A stretch of DNA of 64,000 bases, taken from Hemibagrus wyckioides. Lineage: Eukaryota; Chordata; Actinopteri; Siluriformes; Bagridae. The notes below the pieces were generated by a model. The model saw only the letters and a program-made list of their open reading frames with translations. It ran no database searches and was not told the origin of the DNA. Positions within the stretch are counted from its first letter, which is position 1, and each line of letters opens with the position of its first letter. The DNA is taken from the NCBI RefSeq assembly GCF_019097595.1, contig NC_080722.1, positions 23,103,130-23,167,129 on the forward strand, in the 5' to 3' direction. Positions 57,749-64,000 of the stretch are shown one piece after another. Both the position numbers and the translations under genes were made by a program.

Positions 57749-58771
57749 GTAAAATGATATATTTACATATCAGACAGCTTACTATTGATTAATGTTTATT
57801 TTTAAATCTGCAGTTCAAGCTTATAAATGAGACCGGATTTTTTAATTACGTTGTACAACATGGAAAATGTAAAATTAAGTTCATCGCTTATCTACCAGTT
57901 TATTATATGATTAGTAAGATTTATTTACACGACAATTGATGGAGCTAATCTACAAAAGGTAGCATTGATAGAAATTAATTTTACAGACGCAATTCGCCTC
58001 ATAATAGCAGAAAGGGGAACAGTGTCGAGAGCATTTTAGGTCATAAAGAGTGTGTTTGTATAGTTTACCTGTAACGTGTAAAAACGATTATAAAATACAT
58101 TCTGTTTTTCGTTTTTTTTATTTAACTTCATATAAACATGTCATTCCTCACCAAATGTACAAACTATCGTCTGACACAGTTGAGTCAATCTGAACACTGT
58201 TCTTTACAATGTAATTATTTACAGTAGTTTCTTTAGTCTTTTCTACTCTTCTCATAACTAAACTAACAAATAATGGCAGCATTTGCAAGGTGGTTGTGAA
58301 ACTTTATTCTGCTTCCTCATTTTTTGCCACACATTCAATAAAAGCATATCCCAGGGCACTCTGACTGGTTTGCTCAATGCAGATCAATTAAATCAACATT
58401 TGACACAGCACTGTATGCAAGCTTCAATCGGAGATCAGATACTGTGGGTAAAGTCCTACATGTTCAAATATCAAGTTACCCTGGAAGAAATACACTTGCA
58501 AATGCTCTCTGCAGGTGCTGTAACTATTTAATCATTTAGGACATGTTTTCTGATTAGTGAATAATCCTATTTTTTCACTTTGTTCAGTTGTCAAAAGTAC
58601 AACCTTAAGTTTCTCTAAAACAGTGTCCACCAATGCAGATACACGCACACACGCACACACATGCACACACACACACACACACACACATCATATGATTTAG
58701 CACATTTCTGCAGCAGGCTAAATTTGTTTTTATTATTTACTAATATTTGTTTTCTCTGCACCCGCATACAG
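57749..58771. other. sstr2 5'UTR intron
   Basis: AT-rich; contains a (CA)n tract at 58642-58687. An open frame at 58283-58531 has no recognisable features. Confidence 0.6.
58642..58687 (+). repeat. (CA)n microsatellite
   Basis: Interrupted CA repeat in the sstr2 leader intron. It generates the spurious His-Thr N-terminus of the open frame that runs into the sstr2 CDS. Confidence 0.95.
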
Positions 58772-58795
58772 GTTTCGAACAGACTCATGGTAAAA

Positions 58796-59866
58796 ATGGA
58801 TTCATGGACAAAAAATGAGTCTGACCCAGATGATTTTTCCAACATCACTGACCATGCCTTTGACCAGACAAGTTCTGTGGTTATTACCTTTGTGTACTTT
58901 GTGGTGTGTGCTGTTGGACTCTGTGGCAACGCACTGGTCATGTATGTGATCCTTCGGTATGCTAAGATGAAGACTGTCACCAACATCTATATTCTTAACC
59001 TGGCTGTTGCAGATGTCCTGTGTATGCTTAGCTTGCCCTTTATTGCAATTCAGCTAGCATTGCTTCACTGGCCTTTTGGTGCTGCCATTTGTCGTATTGT
59101 CCTTACCATGGATTCACTGAATCAGTTCACCAGCATTTTCTTCCTGACCGTGATGAGCATTGACCGGTATCTTGCGGTGGTACATCCAATAAAGTCAACT
59201 AAATGGCGCAAGCCACGAGTGGCCAAAAGTATTAGCCTTGCCATGTGGGGGGTGTCACTTCTTGTTAATTTGCCCATTATGATCTTTAGTGGCTTGAACA
59301 CTAATAAGAATGAGGCACGGACATGTACTATGCTGTGGCCAGAACCTCAAAATACCTACTACACTGCCTTCATCTTCTATACGTTTTTTCTGGGCTTCTT
59401 TCTGCCACTTATCGTTATTTGCCTGTGCTACCTGCTCATCGTGATCAAGGTAAAGTCATCAGGTGTGAGAGTTTGCTCCAGCAAGCGAAAGCGCTCTGAG
59501 CGCAAAGTAACACGGATGGTATCCATTGTGGTTGTTGTGTTTGTGCTCTGCTGGTTGCCGTTCTACATGTTTAATGTGGCATCTGTGACAGGCACACTCA
59601 TCCCTACACCAGTGCTGAAGAGCACCTTTGATTTTGTAGTGGTACTGGGATACGCCAACAGCTGCGCCAACCCAATTCTCTATGCATTCTTGTCAGATAA
59701 CTTCAAGAAGAGCTTTCAGAATGTTCTTTGCCTCAAGAGGGTAGGAGGACTGGATGAAATTGAGCGTAGTGACAGCCGGCAGGACAGGACACGAATGGTC
59801 AATGACATCATCACAGAGACACAGAATGCTGCCCTACTTAATGGTGATCTTCAGACAAGCATCTAG
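58796..59866 (+). CDS. sstr2: Somatostatin receptor type 2
   Basis: A 356-residue Gi/o-coupled receptor for somatostatin peptides (human SSTR2 has 369). Seen: N-glycosylation sites N7 and N16; TM1 [12 protein letters not shown]2 [11 protein letters not shown]99-C177 disulfide; D106 (3.32) in [14 protein letters not shown] 123-125; ICL3 [20 protein letters not shown] 252-255; TM7 [19 protein letters not shown]; palmitoylation-site Cys 312; and the C-terminus [10 protein letters not shown], identical to the SSTR2-specific PDZ-binding tail. The 5' boundary is an acceptor at 58771. ATG 58787 (weak context) would add three residues; ATG 58796 (A at -3, G at +4) is preferred. The whole coding region is in one exon, as in mammals. 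Which teleost duplicate (2a or 2b) it is cannot be told here. Confidence 0.97.
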   Translation: MDSWTKNESDPDDFSNITDHAFDQTSSVVITFVYFVVCAVGLCGNALVMYVILRYAKMKTVTNIYILNLAVADVLCMLSLPFIAIQLALLHWPFGAAICRIVLTMDSLNQFTSIFFLTVMSIDRYLAVVHPIKSTKWRKPRVAKSISLAMWGVSLLVNLPIMIFSGLNTNKNEARTCTMLWPEPQNTYYTAFIFYTFFLGFFLPLIVICLCYLLIVIKVKSSGVRVCSSKRKRSERKVTRMVSIVVVVFVLCWLPFYMFNVASVTGTLIPTPVLKSTFDFVVVLGYANSCANPILYAFLSDNFKKSFQNVLCLKRVGGLDEIERSDSRQDRTRMVNDIITETQNAALLNGDLQTSI

Positions 59867-59892
59867 GATTGGACAGGAAATCTGGATTTACA

Positions 59893-59898
59893 AATAAA
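59893..59898 (+). terminator. sstr2: Possible proximal poly(A) signal of sstr2
   Basis: AATAAA only 27 bases after the stop. Others occur near 60426-60450, so a longer 3'UTR is equally possible. Confidence 0.4.
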
Positions 59899-59899
59899 C

Positions 59900-62280
59900 A
59901 GTAACCTGGACTAATATAAAGGATAGAAGGTCACTATTCTTCAGTATGAGAGATTCCACCTGGTTTTGACCACATTTGGGGGACCCGATAAATTGCACAG
60001 GAATGGTTAATCCAGAAGTAACATGTTCAGTCCTTTCATTTTATGTCCAAAGTCTACTGACAATATTGATTATGAAGGGGGAGAACTACTATCCCTTCTC
60101 TGGACACATTTTCATACATATTTTAAGGAAACTGAGATCCAGGAAAAAGAGGCCACGATCATGAAGACACTTAGAGAATGTCACTCAACCACTGTTTGCA
60201 TTGTGTTTCTGTGAGTTATAGCCATAAATCTTATCTGTTAATGAAGAAAAGTTCTTTGTCCTCATACGGTATGCAGAAATGAACTCTCAAGCAACAAAAT
60301 GTGGGCTTGAAAAAACCCTTTTATTATGTTAATACTTCACTCTAGAAAGAACAGAAGACAGAAAGCTGATACCATCCAGACCTGAAAATTACAAAAGTAA
60401 TCCTAATAATGTGTAAGAAACATAATAATAAATTTTAATAATAAAATAAATAATATATAACTCTTTAAAATGTAACAAAAAGAGAAAAAGTTTTTCATTA
60501 TAATATCATATGAGAAATCATTTTACTGACACCACATGATTGTGACTTTCAGTTATATTTATACTACATTTATTTACTTATTTACATCTCTCAGACATTC
60601 AAGATGTAGGTGTCTGGATGCTGCTATGTTGTTTAATTAGTCATTGCTGAATTTGAGACAATAAAAAAGAAAAAGATTTACATTTGAGTTATTAGTGATA
60701 CAGAAAAAGAAATGGATAGAGGGCATGAGAAAATAAGAGTGGAAAAATTTGAGGGCATACATTATCGGTCCTCGGCTGCAATGAATGAGAGAAAATGCCA
60801 TCAGTAAAATATAAGTAAAACTTGACATCTAAAAGTAGATGTAATATTACATGATGTAATATTACATGATTAATGGTCCACAGATAAGCTGTAATGGCAG
60901 GTGCTTAAGGATAATTGGATATGTAATTTCCTCTTAAGACACTGATGCTGGTTAATCCATCAAATGATATACACCACTGAAGACTTTTCCAGTAATAAAA
61001 AAAATATTAGACATAAATTCTGAAGAAGGCGCAGAGATTCACAGTGGGAGAAATGCCCACAAATAGCTGGTGTGCATGTGGTCAATCAAAAGATATTAAC
61101 AATAATTCATTACCATGTTTGTAAAATGTGCAGATATCAAAATTATACGTCATATATATTATACAAGCATTGAATTTGTATGTGTGATTGTATAAACATC
61201 TTAAGCCTGTTAATCTAGATAGTGTTTATGTGTAAATAGTACATAGACATAAAAAAAAAATTTATAACAACTTAAATACAATAAAAAAATAAGAGGAATT
61301 TACTTTTACTATATGAATTCATCAGTGTAATATTGTGTAGGATCGAAAAGGAAACATAGGTTTGGTTCCCAGAGGTAGTCCAGCTATTCCATGTAATTGC
61401 TAAACTGACTGGCCAGAGCAGGTGTGTATGTTGCAAAATGTAGGAAATATACATGTTTTGATTGGAGTCCTCAATGAGAGGTTTGAAAACATACTTTATT
61501 TAAAAATGTAGAGAAGAGAAATTCAATTGAAAAACAATACCCTATGAAATTGGAATAAACAAAATATGATGACAAACCTACCAAAATATAAGATCAACCT
61601 GAATAAGTTGTGTTAGAAAATGGAGTGAAAGACACCCTAAGCTGCCCACATCTTAATGTCCAATAACTTTAAGGTACAGATTGAACATCTGGCCAAGTCA
61701 ATTGAAGAACTTTTTTTTTTTTGTAAGTATGGCATCCAGAACCAGACATTTTTGTGGAATTATGGGTCTATGTGAGATTATGATGAGGTAATAGATTCAA
61801 TCTGCCATTACACTGTATCTTCTGTTAAAATGTTTTAACACCAGACAACTTCCAATGCACTGTATAACATAGGCTGCTCATCATATAACAAGCAGCCAAG
61901 CAGTATAAGTAAAAATTTATATAAAAATAAAAATATTTTTGTTTTTAAGCAAATATACAAGGAAGTTTTCCAGACAGATTACAATTTTTTTTACAAAGAA
62001 CTGTGTGTGTATATATGTGCTGTATACTGTATACTGCAAATGTAATCAGAACCCTCCCCTAACTGAGGAACATTTAAACGTGTATTTGTGATGGGCTAGA
62101 ATAAATCATTGTTTTTTGGTCTGTTTTTTCAAAGTAGAATCATACTGATGGTGTCCTGGCCACAGGCTAATATAGCTGGAGATCATTTGGATTATAAGAC
62201 ATTGCCTGTGTCTTTAAATGACTCATTAGTGTCTATAGTTGTCACATGCTTGCATTCCTTAGATTTCATACACTGTACTA
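59900..62280. other. sstr2 3'UTR and downstream: no gene recognised
   Basis: AT-rich. A 12-bp direct duplication TGTAATATTACATGA lies at 60840-60870. No coding or repeat family recognised. Confidence 0.5.
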
Positions 62281-62285
62281 GATGC

Positions 62286-62572
62286 ATTTATACACTTTAT
62301 GGCCAAATGCACATCTGAGCACCCCATTCCAGCACCCTATTCACTGTTACCATAACCTTCATTTTTTGGACACATTGGATGCTGACTAATGTTGGGTAAG
62401 GAGGCCTAGGGTTGGAACAGGTTTGGGCCTCTAATTTCCAGTTAAAGAAAATTATAAAGCTACAGCCCACACAGGCATTCTATACAATTGTGTGCTTCTG
62501 ACTTTGTGTCAACAATTTTTGGAAGAACCTCATATGGGTGTGATGTCCACATACTTTTGACCATAGAGAGCA
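62286..62572 (+). mobile_element. Tc1 MITE with both inverted ends, internally deleted
   Basis: Left end 'acactttatggccaaatgca' (62290-62309); internal 'gctgactaatgttgggtaag' and GGAACAGGTTTGGGCCTCTA (62415-62434); right end 'tgtccacatacttttgacca' (62544-62563). The order and wording match a fish Tc1 MITE of roughly twice this length. Same family as the ends at 12455-12523 and 27618-27672. Confidence 0.8.
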
Positions 62573-62924
62573 ATTTGTCTGGGCAAAAGTGCAATTGTAG
62601 CTGGTTGTGTATAAGACCCCATCAGCATGAGGTTCATGTATGTGTGTTTCAGAGATCCTCAGTATGTATTGCATCTTACTAAAACCTTAAAGGTCTTATC
62701 TGGCTTTATCTAAATGATCCATTTAATATCCATTTTATGCATATTAAAAGAATTTGCAAAGACCAAAGGGGACTGGTCATTATTCTTTAAGAAGCTATGT
62801 ATTTGTGTTTTTATTTATGTTTTTTATACAGGTTTTGTGAAAAAAAAAAAAAAGATCTCGTAGCTACCAAAAAAATGTAAATATTTTACACCACACTGAC
62901 CTCTTGTAAATGCATTGTAAATTT

Positions 62925-63085
62925 GCAGCATTTGACAGACACCCTATTGCAGAAGAACTTATATTTATCTCATTTATACAACTTAGCAGTTGTAAGTTAA
63001 GGGCCTTGCCCAGCAGTGGTATATTGGTACTGGGTTTTGAACTCACATTTAGTCCAATGTCTATATAAACATTGAGCTACCCTAG
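62925..63085 (-). mobile_element. tRNA-derived SINE, mutated copy
   Basis: The minus strand has a box-A-like GGTAGCTCAATGTTTATATA (63083-63064), a box-B-like GAGTTCAAAACCC (63045-63033), then 'gggcaaggcccttaacttac' (63017-62998) and a tail with 'gcaatagggtgtctgtcaaa'. Same family as 39815-39985. Confidence 0.7.
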
Positions 63086-63204
63086 GATTGCCTTTATTAC
63101 TGAATACAGAATACAAACATTTTGCTTGTGACTGTTTAAAAGGTAATTGCCTAAATGGCTCCCTCTATTGTACGATTTTGGGTACTGTTAGTGTTTAGTG
63201 TCCT

Positions 63205-63308
<104 letters not shown>

Positions 63309-63629
63309 GTGTATTGCATTTGTAATTACTTTGATTGAAATTGATTAAAAAATTGAATTATGTGTGGGATAAAGCTCAATGAAAGACACACAACCCAACA
63401 CAATTATTGTATGCAGTAATACAGACAGATGTGTGTGCACTGAAAATGTGTTTCCACAGGTTTCAAAGAGCTACAGCTATAGAAAAGCTTTTACATTCAA
63501 ACACATACATGTACATGTGTGCCATTCTTTTTTCCCACATTGTTTTGATGGAAAAGTATAGAACACATGATTATTTATATTGAAAATATTATCAAATATG
63601 CTTTAGCACACTGTGTTTTTGGAGAATGG

Positions 63630-63985
63630 CTACCCTTACCAAGAAAAAGTATACTTAAAGTTAATTTTCTTAAGGAAACTTAAATGCAGTTGAAGTATAA
63701 GTCCCAAGTTTAATTTATGTAATGAGTATACTATTATCTATGTACTTGTTGTATATTTGTAGGTGTACTATTTTAATACTTCTTCAGACTAAATTGGTCC
63801 ACTTATCAGTTTATAATAGTACACTTTTAAGTAAACTACATTTGTACTGCAACTATACTGAGAACTATTCTGTAAGTAAATTTAAAGATACTTGTTTCAT
63901 ACTATTGGCCCACTTTTTAGTTAATGAAAGTATACTTTGAAGTAAACTTATACAACAGTAATTTTATACAAGTCAGATATTTTTG
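63630..63985. repeat. AGTATACTT-rich dispersed repeat
   Basis: AAAGTATACTTAAAG (63646), GAGTATACTATTA (63724) and GAAAGTATACTTTGAAGTAA (63916) recur with 'aagtaaact' words. A common fish DNA-repeat pattern; ends not defined and it may run past the window. Confidence 0.5.
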
Positions 63986-64000
63986 TGGAATTATGCGAAA

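Larger units (their letters stand above)
57711..58793 (+). promoter_or_regulatory. sstr2: uORF 3 in the sstr2 leader, spans the intron
   Basis: After joining 57711-57748 to 58772-58793 the frame reads MMNEELKDLQRQRFRTDSW then TAA. The stop lies two bases before the ATG at 58796 (TAA-AA-ATG), and the uORF also covers the weak in-frame ATG at 58787. The junction is inferred from splice signals. Confidence 0.5.

Noticed and set aside
58661..58795. N-terminal extension of sstr2 starting with a His-Thr repeat
   Set aside because: It is translation of a (CA)n tract in the 5'UTR intron; an acceptor at 58771 and the family's N-terminus place the start at 58796 (or 58787).

Overview
The window is vertebrate nuclear DNA, almost certainly from a teleost fish. 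It is AT-rich and gene-poor, with spliced exons, CpG-rich gene starts, many microsatellites and many old Tc1/mariner, hAT, LINE and SINE copies of fish type. The species cannot be named from sequence alone.

Three genes are supported. (1) slc39a11 (zinc transporter ZIP11) lies on the minus strand. Three coding exons are visible (37187-37080, 34487-34449, 20204-20046) and give the first 102 residues. A probable non-coding first exon and promoter lie near 37.6-37.7 kb. The rest of the gene must lie beyond position 1. (2) An intronless somatostatin-receptor-like GPCR sits at 52994-54058 on the plus strand, with its own TATA box. (3) sstr2, somatostatin receptor 2, is on the plus strand: a 5'UTR exon in CpG-rich DNA ending at 57748, a 1,023-bp intron, and the whole coding region at 58796-59866. 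slc39a11 and sstr2 are divergently arranged neighbours in mammals too (chr17q in human). The extra receptor between them is the gene-level surprise.

Layout: 1-5.3 kb, a LINE 3' end, a Tc1 pseudogene, a zinc-finger (TTF-type) transposase-like pseudogene split by a short Tc1 element, and a hAT element with 8-bp target duplications. 5.3-20 kb, slc39a11 intron 3 with SINE, LINE and Tc1 remnants. 20.2-34.4 kb, slc39a11 intron 2, which carries a 5.4-kb, 15-bp-unit minisatellite (21841-27300), a 125-bp palindrome and Tc1 relics. 34.5-37.1 kb, intron 1 with a dead LINE. 37.2-52 kb, promoter and intergenic DNA with SINE, LINE and other repeats, including a young RTE-like insertion with perfect 20-bp target duplications. 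52.4-60 kb, the receptor pair. 60-64 kb, intergenic repeats.

The most notable observations are the minisatellite (about 350 units in two blocks, with a 613-bp higher-order repeat and one CpG per unit), the divergent sstr2-adjacent receptor with Trp at position 7.45, a chain of three abutting uORFs in the sstr2 leader, and the 58-bp-stem palindrome. The very long open frames over the minisatellite are a consequence of its 15-bp period and are not treated as genes.
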